A stretch of 64,000 nt of DNA, taken from contig CACMCA010000005.1 of the NCBI GenBank assembly GCA_902612005.1, positions 1 to 64,000 of the forward strand, in the 5' to 3' direction. A program made the translations under genes and the position numbers. The notes under the pieces were generated by a model. That model had not been told where the DNA came from. It worked only from the letters and a program-made list of their open reading frames with translations, and did no database searches. Below, piece by piece: positions 27,069 through 35,667 of this stretch; the first letter of the stretch is position 1; each line of letters starts with the position of its first letter. Source of the DNA: an uncultured Prochlorococcus sp. Its GTDB lineage: Bacteria > Cyanobacteriota > Cyanobacteriia > PCC-6307 > Cyanobiaceae.

Positions 27069-27596
27069 TTAACCGTTGCAATCAAATTTCGATTGTATTC
27101 TTCCGCCAAAACTATTAGTAGCAGAATAAACGATAACTCCAGTTCGCATTTGATCAAGAATACTATTTACCTCTTTGAAGCTACTAGGATCTTTAAGACT
27201 TGCCTTTAGGATCTCTTTACACATAATCATCTTCCCAAGAAGTGCGTCCTGTTTTGCTTGTTCTTCAGCTCTTCTTCTTTTTTCCTCAGCTTTTTTCTTT
27301 TCTTTGGCTTCTTTTATTACAGCTTCTTTCTTAAATTTTTCTGTTAAGTAAGGATTAGTAATCTTGGCTTTATCACTTTCACTTTCAAGATAAGAACTCC
27401 AATCATTCTCAAGCTCCTTGCAAGCTTCGATTGAACCATTATTGCATTCCTCTATTAAACGCTTAACCTCTTTGCCACCCCATATAGAAGATACTATTAC
27501 TAACAAAATCAAGCCAAATAAAAACCTATACCTTTTCTTTTGATGAAACTTTCTTTCGTCTTTCTTTTTTTCTTCTTTCTTCTTTTCGTCACCCAT
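27069..27596 (-). CDS. Membrane-anchored coiled-coil protein, 175 aa
   Basis: A very basic and acidic N-tail (~1-22, KKKEEKKKDERK), one membrane helix (~26-40), then a charged helical region (~85-120, EAKEKKKAEEKRRRAEEQAK) and a C-terminal globular piece with two cysteines and SLKDPSSFK plus YSATNSFGG. That last pattern recurs in small bacterial envelope proteins. Function unknown. Confidence 0.6.
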   Translation of the reverse strand: MGDEKKKEEKKKDERKFHQKKRYRFLFGLILLVIVSSIWGGKEVKRLIEECNNGSIEACKELENDWSSYLESESDKAKITNPYLTEKFKKEAVIKEAKEKKKAEEKRRRAEEQAKQDALLGKMIMCKEILKASLKDPSSFKEVNSILDQMRTGVIVYSATNSFGGRIQSKFDCNG

Positions 27597-27721
27597 AACT
27601 CTAAATTTCTATTTATATAGAAAAGAATACTTTATTCTGCTTCTACATCAATAATTCGTTTACCTTCCAACGCATTTATTCTCTCTTCTTGAAATTCAAT
27701 AGCTTCTTTAATTTATTTAAT

Positions 27722-27744
27722 AGGTGCAAGTAGTAAGCGTTTTA
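27722..27744 (-). repeat. Orphan signal-peptide start sequence
   Basis: Reads AAAACGCTTACTACTTGCAC on the minus strand, nearly the same as the coding start of the MKRLLL proteins at 27993 and 52308, but it runs into stops after a few codons. The following bases keep a short charged frame (EAIEFQEERINALEG), probably a decayed gene. Confidence 0.5.
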
Positions 27745-27993
27745 TCAAAATCTTAAATCACATCTATTAGCGTAATTTTTGACTTCTCTTTTAAGACTAC
27801 TTGAAGTCGTACCATATATTTCAGGAGAATTAGCTGCAAGTATTGCCATTGAAACCATAGTGCAAGCCATATCTTTATTACCCACATTAAAATTCATATC
27901 AGCAGCATTAAGGCTGTCATTAACATGAGTATTTGCATTAACAGCAGTGGGTAAAGCGAGGACTGCTAGTAGTGGGAGTAGTAAGCGTTTCAT
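27745..27993 (-). CDS. Small secreted protein with MKRLLL signal peptide, 82 aa
   Basis: Signal peptide MKRLLLPLLAVLALPTAVNA (1-20), mature part of ~62 residues with two cysteines (CTMV and RCDLRF) and NNA-type helices. Not recognised. Its ATG overlaps the stop of the upstream secreted protein as TAATG, so they are translated together. The signal peptide DNA is nearly the same as that of the PDZ protein at 52308. Confidence 0.65.
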   Translation of the reverse strand: MKRLLLPLLAVLALPTAVNANTHVNDSLNAADMNFNVGNKDMACTMVSMAILAANSPEIYGTTSSSLKREVKNYANRCDLRF

Positions 27994-28478
27994 TAAAACA
28001 TAGTTTTCTTAGGGGTTGATTTTATACAAGTTCCCCTGCTTTCTAAAATAATTGCACCTCCTAATAATTTAGCTTGTCTAAAAATAGAACCATCAATTCT
28101 ACTAATCTCATAAACATCTGTATTTTTTTCATATTCTTTATATCCCCCACTAGGATTAGAAATTAAAATAGATTCTGGCTGAAAATTAACAAAAGCTAGT
28201 TTCTTTGTTAAACCACTATGAGAAAAATATACAGACCCTTTTTGATCTTCTTCGTTAAGAGTAAATTTAATAATTGATTGTTTTGTACTTTTTCCCCAAT
28301 CAGTAAATGTTGAATTAGGGTTTTCGACCACCGTTATTTTTCCGTTAATAAGTTTAGATTCGCCTGCAGAATAATTTGACCTATTTTCACTAAGATCGCA
28401 AGTTAAATATGTAGGTGAAGCAATCGTTTCAACAGGCAAAGCGAGAGCAGCTAATAAAGGTATTAAAAATCTTTTCAC
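27993..28478 (-). CDS. Small secreted protein, 161 aa, with GTG start
   Basis: The open frame extends to 28520, but GTG at 28478 is chosen because a promoter module and hairpin leader end exactly there and the product then begins (V)KRFLIPLLAALALP, a signal peptide. The mature part is beta-rich (YLTCDLSENRSNYSAGESKL and so on), with cysteines near each end. No family named. Downstream gene overlaps by one base. Confidence 0.65.
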   Translation of the reverse strand: MKRFLIPLLAALALPVETIASPTYLTCDLSENRSNYSAGESKLINGKITVVENPNSTFTDWGKSTKQSIIKFTLNEEDQKGSVYFSHSGLTKKLAFVNFQPESILISNPSGGYKEYEKNTDVYEISRIDGSIFRQAKLLGGAIILESRGTCIKSTPKKTMF

Positions 28479-28522
28479 AAAAAAGGAGCTAATTAACACA
28501 TATTGTAGATCGACTGTCAATA
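28479..28522 (-). promoter_or_regulatory. Island promoter module A
   Basis: Minus strand: palindrome TATTGACAGTCGATC (28508-28522), then TACAAT, then a leader ending in TTAATTAGCTCC and six Ts against the GTG start. The hairpin is weak in this copy. Same layout as copies at 43414, 53269, 53975 and 56095. Confidence 0.6.
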
Positions 28523-28619
28523 ATTACTCCTTAATCAAACGCTATAAAGTACTATAGGAATTACGGACGTTACGAAAGAAATCTTAAAATTGATTGATAT
28601 GAATGACGTTTCGAGATAT

Positions 28620-28692
28620 GGGGCCATAGCTCAGCTGGTAGAGCACCTGCATGGCATGCAGGGGGTCAGGGGTTCAAATCCCCTTGGCTCCA
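28620..28692 (+). tRNA. trnA: tRNA-Ala(GGC)
   Basis: Acceptor GGGGCCA / TGGCTCC (one G-T pair), D-arm GCTC/GAGC, anticodon stem CCTGC/GCAGG around loop ATGGCAT (anticodon GGC), T-arm AGGGG TTCAAAT CCCCT. No encoded CCA. A 3'-half remnant with the same acceptor end lies at 56614-56654. Confidence 0.96.
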
Positions 28693-28951
28693 TTAAATTT
28701 TAGTATTGATAGCAATATATTCGAGCGATTATGACCAAGTAGTTCAATAAAAAAATTAGATGAGTTATTGATGATTTAAATTATCGACAAAACATGGTTT
28801 ACGGAATTATAAAAGAAAGATCAGCTCCATCCTTCTCTTATTCAGTTCAGAGCCTTCCATTTCTAATTAGTCCCTTACAGGAGCTTTCATAGAAGCAAAA
28901 GTAAATTTTTTGATATAAATTTTTAAGGCATTAAGCACTAAAGTTTAATTA

Positions 28952-29191
28952 TCAAAGAGCTAAATCGCAATAATTTCCAGCACTCATATTTACTGAATTT
29001 TGTGAAGTAATTCTTTCTAAGTTTTTATTTAAATTATTAGCTTGATTAGAAGCCGAATAAAATCCAACTGTTAAAAAAACAAGTGTGATAGAAGTTACGA
29101 TTGTGCTGAACTGGATAACTCCATCTGCCAGAATAGCTGGAGTTTTTAGAGATAAAATAGCTTTTTTTCTCTTTGCTTTTGATTTTGCCAC
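28952..29191 (-). CDS. Small membrane protein, 79 aa (AxLAxGVIQ family)
   Basis: Basic N-tail (MAKSKAKRKKAIL), one membrane helix (~32-50), then a short coiled segment with one Cys. The stretch AILADGVIQ with the spacing to the helix matches AMLAYGVIQ of the plus-strand protein at 39033, so the two are paralogues in the same island. Function unknown. Confidence 0.6.
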   Translation of the reverse strand: MAKSKAKRKKAILSLKTPAILADGVIQFSTIVTSITLVFLTVGFYSASNQANNLNKNLERITSQNSVNMSAGNYCDLAL

Positions 29192-29478
29192 AATGTTAAC
29201 CTTTACTTAAATTTTTCTTAAGTTATTTTTAATAATAAGTAAAAAAAATAATTTGTCAGTTAGTAAATTTACTCATTTTGATGAGTCGTTCGAATCGAGA
29301 AATCTTAATATTTTCAACTATTAATTTATATTGACCTTAAAATTAATAGCTTCTTTAAATTTTTAAGCGTCTTGACTTTCTTTAAACAAATTTATTTTTA
29401 AATTAATTACCTCTTGATTTTCGTTACTTATTTTAAATTTATCGACTAAATATTGACGCCTTATTTAGCTGATTTCAT
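29192..29478. other. 287-base gap between divergent small genes
   Basis: Very AT-rich; holds the start regions of two divergent microprotein genes. Minus-strand bases around 29335-29365 faintly resemble the decayed EAI stretch at 27700. No gene seen. Confidence 0.35.
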
Positions 29479-29778
29479 ATGAACAAATTAAATATTTATA
29501 AAACAAAAACAATAAACTTTTTAAGAAAATATTCATTAAATATTTCTATGGCTATTGTAGCTATCAATTCATATTCTATTTCAAGTACTCTTAAAGAAAA
29601 TAGAAATATTTTAAATGAAAATGTAAAGTTACTAAGATATAAAGAGATTTGCGCGAGATATTATACTTTTTATTCTTCTGGAACTGATGAGCAGGCAGAA
29701 AGTAGAGAGGAATTGACAGCTTCTTTGTTAGATGTTCCATTGGAGCTTGTTGATACTTTTTGCCAAAGGATGATATAG
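29479..29778 (+). CDS. Small membrane protein, 99 aa
   Basis: Basic N-terminus, one hydrophobic segment (~20-36), a coiled Asn/Leu-rich stretch (~40-55) and a C-terminal part with two cysteines (CARYYTFY, FCQRMI). Build resembles the 79- and 77-residue GVIQ proteins, but no clear sequence match. Function unknown. Confidence 0.5.
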   Translation: MNKLNIYKTKTINFLRKYSLNISMAIVAINSYSISSTLKENRNILNENVKLLRYKEICARYYTFYSSGTDEQAESREELTASLLDVPLELVDTFCQRMI

Positions 29779-29994
29779 ATATTTTTCTCTTAATAAATTG
29801 AGAATTTTTAAAAAGTTTTTTGCACCGTATTGAAAATGAAATGTATTATTTTAAATTTTTGCAGATAGTTATGATTTAATTAAACGTTTATAATTTTATT
29901 ATCGTATTTTTTAAAATTAAATTTAAAAATGGTTTAATTATCAAAATATATGATGTAATTTTAAGTAAATTTAAAAAAATTATATATTTTTAAA

Positions 29995-30786
29995 ATGTCA
30001 ATTAAGGGTCTAATTCTATTCGATATAGATGGAGTTATTAGAGATGTTTCGAATAGCTATAGAATGGCAATTATAAAAACAGTAAAGCATTATTGTTTTT
30101 GGGAACCAAGTATTTTCGAAATTGATGAAATAAAAAATGAAGGGATTTGGAACAATGACTGGGATTTAAGTTTAGAACTAATAAAAAGACACATAGTAAG
30201 CAATAGATTAACTATTACACCTCCAACAAGGAAAGAATTAGTTTGCCATTTTGAAAATTTATATTTTGGTTTGAAATCACCTCTAGAATCAGAAATTTGG
30301 ACAGGATTTATAAAAAACGAAAAAATTCTTATCGAGAAAAATATTTTTAGCGAACTAACTAAAAATAGTATTTTGTGGGGTTTTGTAAGTGGAGCAGAAA
30401 GGGCATCAGCTGAATATATATTAAAGAATAAAATAAAACTTCTGAATCCTCCGCTAGTCGCGATGGGAGAAGCTCCAGATAAACCTGATCCTAAAGGTTT
30501 TATTTATTTATCTAAAAAATTACTTAATCAAGAGCTTGGAAGATCAGCTCCTCCCATCGCATATATTGGAGATACGGTAGCAGATGTTAAAACAATTATT
30601 AATTCAAGAAAAATAATTCCAGAGCAGAAATTTATAAGTCTTGCTGTCGCTCCACCACATTTGCATTTAAAAAACAGTTTAAAAGCGAGAGAAATATATG
30701 AATCCAAACTAAAGATTGCAGGAGCAGATTTCATACTGAATTCAGTAAATGATATAAAAAATATTTTTAAAAATTTATTTTTTTAA
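29995..30786 (+). CDS. HAD-superfamily hydrolase (TIGR01548-like)
   Basis: A phosphatase-type HAD protein of 263 residues. Motif I is LFDIDGVIRD (8-17), with Ser/Thr motif II FVSGAE (~138) and motif III YIGDTVADVK near 185-195. The overall pattern fits the subfamily I know as TIGR01548, of unknown substrate, common in cyanobacteria. It converges with the Nudix gene, 13 bases away. As the island also encodes aminophosphonate breakdown, a phosphate-ester substrate is possible but not shown. Confidence 0.75.
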   Translation: MSIKGLILFDIDGVIRDVSNSYRMAIIKTVKHYCFWEPSIFEIDEIKNEGIWNNDWDLSLELIKRHIVSNRLTITPPTRKELVCHFENLYFGLKSPLESEIWTGFIKNEKILIEKNIFSELTKNSILWGFVSGAERASAEYILKNKIKLLNPPLVAMGEAPDKPDPKGFIYLSKKLLNQELGRSAPPIAYIGDTVADVKTIINSRKIIPEQKFISLAVAPPHLHLKNSLKAREIYESKLKIAGADFILNSVNDIKNIFKNLFF

Positions 30787-30799
30787 AATAAATTAGTAT

Positions 30800-31354
30800 T
30801 TAGATTAAATCATAAACTTTAAAAAAAAAGGCTATCGTAGCTGAATCTTTTATTACTCCAGAGTAAATTAAATCTCTGATTTTCTCTTTACTAAAAAATA
30901 AAACTTCGATTTCCTCATCATCATCTTTATCTAATAAATTAGCCTCTTTAAAAATATTGTTAGCTAAAAATAAATGTATTCTTTCATTAGAATAAGATGG
31001 CGACTCAAAGATTTCTCCAAAATATTTGAAACTTTTTGAAGAATAGCCAGTCTCTTCTATGAGTTCTCTTCTTATAGTCGATATTGGCTTTTCATTATTT
31101 TTAATAGTACCTGATGGGAATTCTAAAATATATTCTTCAACTGGAAATCTATATTGATTTAAAACAATTATCTTTTCTTGTTCATTCTTAGCTATCACCA
31201 TTGTTGATCCATTATGGTCAATAGAACCATATCTCCCTATGGAGGAATTATTTAGCTTTAAATGTTCGATTTTTAAATTTACATTTTTAGTGGTTTCAAA
31301 AATTTCTCTCTTAAAAAAAATATGATTTTTTCTGGATTCGGAATCTGATTTCAT
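30800..31354 (-). CDS. Nudix hydrolase (ADP-ribose pyrophosphatase type)
   Basis: Cleaves a nucleoside diphosphate linked to another group. The Nudix box GTIKNNEKPISTIRRELIEE followed by TGY fits Gx5Ex7REUxEExGU (~100-122). The VLNQYRFPVEEYILEFPSGT segment before it is typical of ADP-sugar pyrophosphatases. 184 residues. Divergent from the PhnZ-like gene; 56 bases separate their starts. Confidence 0.85.
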   Translation of the reverse strand: MKSDSESRKNHIFFKREIFETTKNVNLKIEHLKLNNSSIGRYGSIDHNGSTMVIAKNEQEKIIVLNQYRFPVEEYILEFPSGTIKNNEKPISTIRRELIEETGYSSKSFKYFGEIFESPSYSNERIHLFLANNIFKEANLLDKDDDEEIEVLFFSKEKIRDLIYSGVIKDSATIAFFFKVYDLI

Positions 31355-31410
31355 TATTTCATATTATATAAATTATTAACCTTTATTTTAATAAGATATA
31401 TTTTAAGGAA

Positions 31411-31989
31411 ATGGCACATCTTAATTTGATGAAAAATATAAATTTAAAGGATAAAAAAGAATTCTTTAGAATGATTAATTATTTATTTTCTCAGAAAGGT
31501 AAAGAACAATATGCAGGTGAGGAAATAACAGTCTCAGATCATATGCTTCAATCCGCTACTCATGCGGTAAATAACGGTTTATCAGATGAAATCATTATCG
31601 CATCCCTTTTTCACGATGTAGGTCATTTACTTCTTGATCAAGATATCTATTCTAAATATAATGATCATGAAAAAATAGGTGCAGAATTTATTAAGGACTT
31701 TTTCTCAGATAAAATTTTTAATTGCGTAAGAATGCATGTTGATGCCAAAAGATACCTATGTACAAAAGATTCTTCTTATTTTGCAAAACTTTCATCAGCT
31801 TCAGTAGCATCATTGAAGGTTCAGGGAGGTGAAATGAATAAGGAAGAAATAAAAAGTTTTGAAAAAAATCAGTTTTTTAATGAAATTTTATTGGTTAGAG
31901 AATTAGATGAAAAGGCAAAAGATACTAATTTTAAAAACCTAGAATTGGAATTTTTTATTACAAAAATTGAAAGTATTTTTTTAAGCTAA
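31411..31989 (+). CDS. phnZ: PhnZ-like HD-domain di-iron oxygenase
   Basis: PhnZ cleaves the C-P bond of 1-hydroxy-2-aminoethylphosphonate to release phosphate. All residues I recall for PhnZ (Y24, E27, H34, H58/D59, H62, H80, H104, D161) have counterparts: Y34, E37, H44, H68/D69, H72, H86, H109 and D166, the first six exactly +10 and the rest +5/+6. Local motifs are YAGEEIT and LFHDVGH. At 192 residues it matches PhnZ size. It converges on the FAD oxidoreductase of the phosphonate cluster with a 4-base overlap, which supports an organophosphonate role. Substrate is inferred. Confidence 0.85.
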   Translation: MAHLNLMKNINLKDKKEFFRMINYLFSQKGKEQYAGEEITVSDHMLQSATHAVNNGLSDEIIIASLFHDVGHLLLDQDIYSKYNDHEKIGAEFIKDFFSDKIFNCVRMHVDAKRYLCTKDSSYFAKLSSASVASLKVQGGEMNKEEIKSFEKNQFFNEILLVRELDEKAKDTNFKNLELEFFITKIESIFLS

Positions 31990-33134
31990 AAATTTAAATA
32001 TTCTTCAGCTATTTCTTCTGCGAGTCCAAATGAATGGGTCATTCCAGCACCGCCCAAACAATTGACTATTAGGATTGAATCATCAACTTCTTTTATTAAC
32101 TCAGTTCCTCCTATTAACTTAGGATATATTCCGTTCCATCTTGAGGCTATCTCAATTGAAGGAAGACTTATAAAACTCTTAACTTGATCGACAATAAATT
32201 TATTTATTTCTTCATTATTAAAAGGATCAAAAGTTAATCCATACTCATGAGAATCTCCCAAAATAATTTCACCTAATCCATTTTGAGAAATCATAATATG
32301 TATTCCGTTTTCAATTGCAAAAGGGAACTCTTTTTTATATCTATCTTTTAAAGAATTAATTGATGAACATTCAGCAAAAGAATCATAATGCGTTAATGTA
32401 AAACCTGAACAAAGTGCAGGTCCTAACTTAAAGTTTTTAGGTTGACTAATTGTTCTTAACATTTGAAGCTTGCTTTTGGTTGTATGAAATTTCTTATATT
32501 CTTGAGGAAATAATGATTCAAAATCGGCTCCTGAACAAATTATACTTTTTTTTGTATTAATCTTATTACCATCACTTGTAACTACTAAATTTGGCTCAAC
32601 ACTTGAAACTGTTGTACCAAAATTAAATTCAACTCCATATTTATTCTTTAATAAAATTGTAATCTTTTTAATTGCCTCTCTAGGATCAACAATCATTTCA
32701 GTAGGACTCCACAATCCTCCAATTAATCCTTTACTTAAAACATAAGGGCTAAGATTAAAGATTTGCTTTATTGAAAGTAATTCTGCACTTGAATTTTTAA
32801 ACTTAGACAAATCACAATATTCTTTCATAACCTGAAATTCATCTTCTTTATATGCCAAAATAATTGAACCAACTTGATCTAAAAAAAAGTCGCTGCTTTG
32901 GGCTGTCTCAATCCATATTTTTCTAGAATTAAGAGCTCTACTATATAGCTTTCCAAAAGGTTGACCAATTGGCCATATCATTCCAAAGTTTCTTATTGAA
33001 GCTCCAATAGCTTTTTCTTCTCTCTCAAAAACTTTTACACTAAAACCTCTTTTTGCAGCTGACAATGCATGAGCAAGACCTACAATACCTGCTCCAATAA
33101 TAGCTATATCAGTTTTACAATTTTTAGACATCAA
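31986..33134 (-). CDS. FAD-dependent amine oxidoreductase of an aminophosphonate cluster (TIGR03364-like)
   Basis: A DAO/glycine-oxidase-type flavoprotein, 382 residues. The Rossmann motif DIAIIGAGIVGLAHALSA (8-25), ERE near 37, the GASIRNFGMIWPIGQP segment and the C-terminal LGGAGMTHSFGLAEEIA are typical of the family I know as TIGR03364. That family is repeatedly found beside PhnX-like hydrolases and is thought to oxidise 2-aminoethylphosphonate relatives to an aldehyde. Overlaps the hydrolase gene by 11 bases. No 2-oxoglutarate PhnY oxygenase is seen here. Confidence 0.8.
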   Translation of the reverse strand: MMSKNCKTDIAIIGAGIVGLAHALSAAKRGFSVKVFEREEKAIGASIRNFGMIWPIGQPFGKLYSRALNSRKIWIETAQSSDFFLDQVGSIILAYKEDEFQVMKEYCDLSKFKNSSAELLSIKQIFNLSPYVLSKGLIGGLWSPTEMIVDPREAIKKITILLKNKYGVEFNFGTTVSSVEPNLVVTSDGNKINTKKSIICSGADFESLFPQEYKKFHTTKSKLQMLRTISQPKNFKLGPALCSGFTLTHYDSFAECSSINSLKDRYKKEFPFAIENGIHIMISQNGLGEIILGDSHEYGLTFDPFNNEEINKFIVDQVKSFISLPSIEIASRWNGIYPKLIGGTELIKEVDDSILIVNCLGGAGMTHSFGLAEEIAEEYLNF

Positions 33135-33855
33135 TAAATTGATTTAAGTAAGATGAAAATTCATTTAAGGAAGAAAAAAGTCCATCATTTTTATAAGCCT
33201 CAAGCTGTTCTTTTGAATGAGTTCCATTTGTGACTGCAAAAGATTTTAAACAGCCTGCACTTACTCCTGATTTCAAATCAGATGGGGTATCACCTATAAC
33301 AACTACTGATTTAGGATCATCAATTCCTAAAACATACATTGCCTTTTGAATCATATATGGAGAAGGACGGCCTTCGTTATTATAAATTTCTGAAGGGGTT
33401 ACTGATACATCAATAATTGAAGATGAGCCTCCCACATAATTATCATTAAGTCCTAAATCCCATCCAAGATTTTTAAGTATTATGTTTGTTACTTTTCTAT
33501 AAAAACCTGTGTTTAATCCAATAAAAATATTTTTTGTTTTTAAGGATCTAAATAACTCAAGACAGCCTTCTGTTGGTTCAATATCAGTAGATAAATAGTG
33601 ACTTTCTAAGATATCCTTAAAAGTTTCAAAAGATTTATTCACATAAGTTTCAAATTTATTACTACCTTTACCAATTCTCTCTTCCCATAATAATTGAAAG
33701 ACCTTCTTTTTTGGAATGCCATGTAATCGATCAACTTCATTTTTATTAGTATTTAAACCTGTTCTTGAGGCGGCCTCTAAAAAACATCCAGTAACTTCAT
33801 TTTTATCCTTCACAGTAGTGCCAGCCATATCAAAAATAACAAGTTTTATTTTCAT
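33124..33855 (-). CDS. PhnX-like phosphonatase/HAD hydrolase (TIGR03351-like)
   Basis: 243 residues with the phosphonatase-style motif I FDMAGTTVKD (8-17), GLNTGFYR (motif II), VVIGDTPSDLKSG (motif IV) and GRPSPYMIQKAM. This is the relative of phosphonoacetaldehyde hydrolase that is linked to the neighbouring FAD oxidoreductase in other genomes. I could not place the Schiff-base lysine of true PhnX, so it may act on another phosphonate or phosphate ester. Starts 52 bases after the permease stop, in the same operon. Confidence 0.8.
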   Translation of the reverse strand: MKIKLVIFDMAGTTVKDKNEVTGCFLEAASRTGLNTNKNEVDRLHGIPKKKVFQLLWEERIGKGSNKFETYVNKSFETFKDILESHYLSTDIEPTEGCLELFRSLKTKNIFIGLNTGFYRKVTNIILKNLGWDLGLNDNYVGGSSSIIDVSVTPSEIYNNEGRPSPYMIQKAMYVLGIDDPKSVVVIGDTPSDLKSGVSAGCLKSFAVTNGTHSKEQLEAYKNDGLFSSLNEFSSYLNQFIDV

Positions 33856-33906
33856 ATTTTTTTTTCTTCATAATATTGATTTTATTCATTTAAGTTTAAG
33901 TAGTGT

Positions 33907-35667
33907 TTAAGTTTCTAATGGATTAATCCAAACAGAAGATTTTTTCGAAACATTCCTAGAAGTAAATTCATAAATTAACCTTACGAATAGACTTGTTAAA
34001 ACGATAAGAGTAGACATTGCAGCCGCTGATGCTGTATCTCCTGCATCATCCATGTTTACAATTGAAACAGATGAAACTGGTATTTTTGCTGGGTAGAGAA
34101 AAATAATAGCTGATACAGTTATCATTGAATTAACAAAATAATAACTTCCTATCTCTAAGATTGTTGGGAGTGATAATGGTATCGTTATTCTTAAAAAGGT
34201 TTTATAAAAAGGAACTTTTAAAGACTCTGATACCTCTTCAAATTCCTTATCAATTTGTTTTAAAGTTGTTGTTGCTGATATAAAACACACTGTGAAAAAA
34301 TGTATGATATTAGCTAATACAAGGATTCCCATTGTTCCATAAAGTAATGAGAAAGGATTAAATATTTGAAAATCTAAAAAGGGTACAGAGAAAGAAGGTT
34401 TATTAAAAAAAAGAATATAGGATAAGCCAAGTACTAAGCCAGGAATTGCAATTGGTAATGTTGAAAAAAAGTATATTAGCATTCTTATTTTTTTTAATGG
34501 TTTAAATTTTTCTACTAAATAAGCTGTAAAAAATACAAATATAGTCCCAAATATTGCAGTATAAATTGACATGAAAACAGTATTAAAATAAGGTTCATAA
34601 CCATTTCCAGCTACATTTGAAAATCTAAAGTTTTGTAATGATAGAGAAATATCGTATGGCCATATTTTTATTAGCGAGGCTAATACTATAGATGAAAAGA
34701 CCCCAATTACTAAAATCAAAATTAAACTGCAAAAAATAAACATTATTGAATCAACTATCAGATTCTTCCTTGGTTTAAACGGTATAGATTTTCCCGAAAT
34801 TAGAGATGCTTCATTCTTTTGGAAATTTTTATCAATTAGAAAAGCCAAAATTGAGGGTACTAAAAGATAGATGCTAATAGTTGCTCCCATGGCAAAATTT
34901 TGTTGACCAACAACTTGTTTATAAATATCTGTAGCAAGTACATTAAAGTTCCCCCCAACAACTTTAGGAACTCCAAAATCCGTAAAAGATAAAATAAAAC
35001 ATATAAAAAATGAATTCATCAGTCCATATTTGATATTGGGTAAAGTAATAGTTAAGAATTTTCTAAGTGGAGATGCTTTCAGAGATTCTGCTGCTTCATA
35101 TAATCTTTGATCACTAAGATTTAATGCTGACACAAGAATAATTAGAGCTTGAGGAAAGCAGTAAAAAATTTCACCTATAATTATTCCATTAAAACCATAT
35201 AGATTTATATCAAATCCAGGAATAGTCCCAAAAAATCCTTGAGTAATTAAACCTTGTTTTCCAAAAATATAAATTAAACCTATGGCAACAGCCAGGGGTG
35301 GAATATATAAAGAAAATAAGCTAAAAGTATTGAAAAATTTTTTTAATGGTAATCTTGTCCTCGTGAGAGCATAAGCATAAATAAATCCAATTAATACAGA
35401 AAAAAAAGTCGTAGTAATTGCCACCTTTAAGCTATTTATAAAGGATTGCGTTAAGGATGGATTTTGAATATAGTTTATAAAATTTTCTAATCCTATAAAA
35501 TTATTTTTGTTATCACTAAAGCTTTTTAAGAATAATGGAAGTAAAGGAATTATGATAAAAAAGCTAACTAATATAAATACAAAAATAATTAAAATTCTTA
35601 ATAATAAGATGTTAAAACTTTTGTTAAAATTTTTTTTAAAATACATTGACTTATAAATTACTTTCAA
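33907..35667 (-). CDS. Phosphonate-type ABC permease, two fused membrane domains
   Basis: 586 residues with about twelve membrane segments in two homologous halves, each with an EAA loop (EAAESLKASPLRKFLTITLP ~180-200; EVSESLKVPFYKTFLRITIP ~490-510). A fused permease of this type occurs in iron(III) (FutB/FbpB) and 2-aminoethylphosphonate importers. The neighbours argue for an aminophosphonate substrate here. Overlaps the ATPase gene by 17 bases. Confidence 0.85.
   Translation of the reverse strand: MKVIYKSMYFKKNFNKSFNILLLRILIIFVFILVSFFIIIPLLPLFLKSFSDNKNNFIGLENFINYIQNPSLTQSFINSLKVAITTTFFSVLIGFIYAYALTRTRLPLKKFFNTFSLFSLYIPPLAVAIGLIYIFGKQGLITQGFFGTIPGFDINLYGFNGIIIGEIFYCFPQALIILVSALNLSDQRLYEAAESLKASPLRKFLTITLPNIKYGLMNSFFICFILSFTDFGVPKVVGGNFNVLATDIYKQVVGQQNFAMGATISIYLLVPSILAFLIDKNFQKNEASLISGKSIPFKPRKNLIVDSIMFIFCSLILILVIGVFSSIVLASLIKIWPYDISLSLQNFRFSNVAGNGYEPYFNTVFMSIYTAIFGTIFVFFTAYLVEKFKPLKKIRMLIYFFSTLPIAIPGLVLGLSYILFFNKPSFSVPFLDFQIFNPFSLLYGTMGILVLANIIHFFTVCFISATTTLKQIDKEFEEVSESLKVPFYKTFLRITIPLSLPTILEIGSYYFVNSMITVSAIIFLYPAKIPVSSVSIVNMDDAGDTASAAAMSTLIVLTSLFVRLIYEFTSRNVSKKSSVWINPLET

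Noticed and set aside
26960-27157. Minus-strand 65-residue frame after tRNA-Pro
   Set aside because: Overlaps the C-terminus of the 175-residue protein on the same strand in another frame, with no start signal; looks like a shadow.
33716-33910. Plus-strand 64-residue frame over the PhnX-like gene
   Set aside because: Antisense shadow of a well-supported gene.
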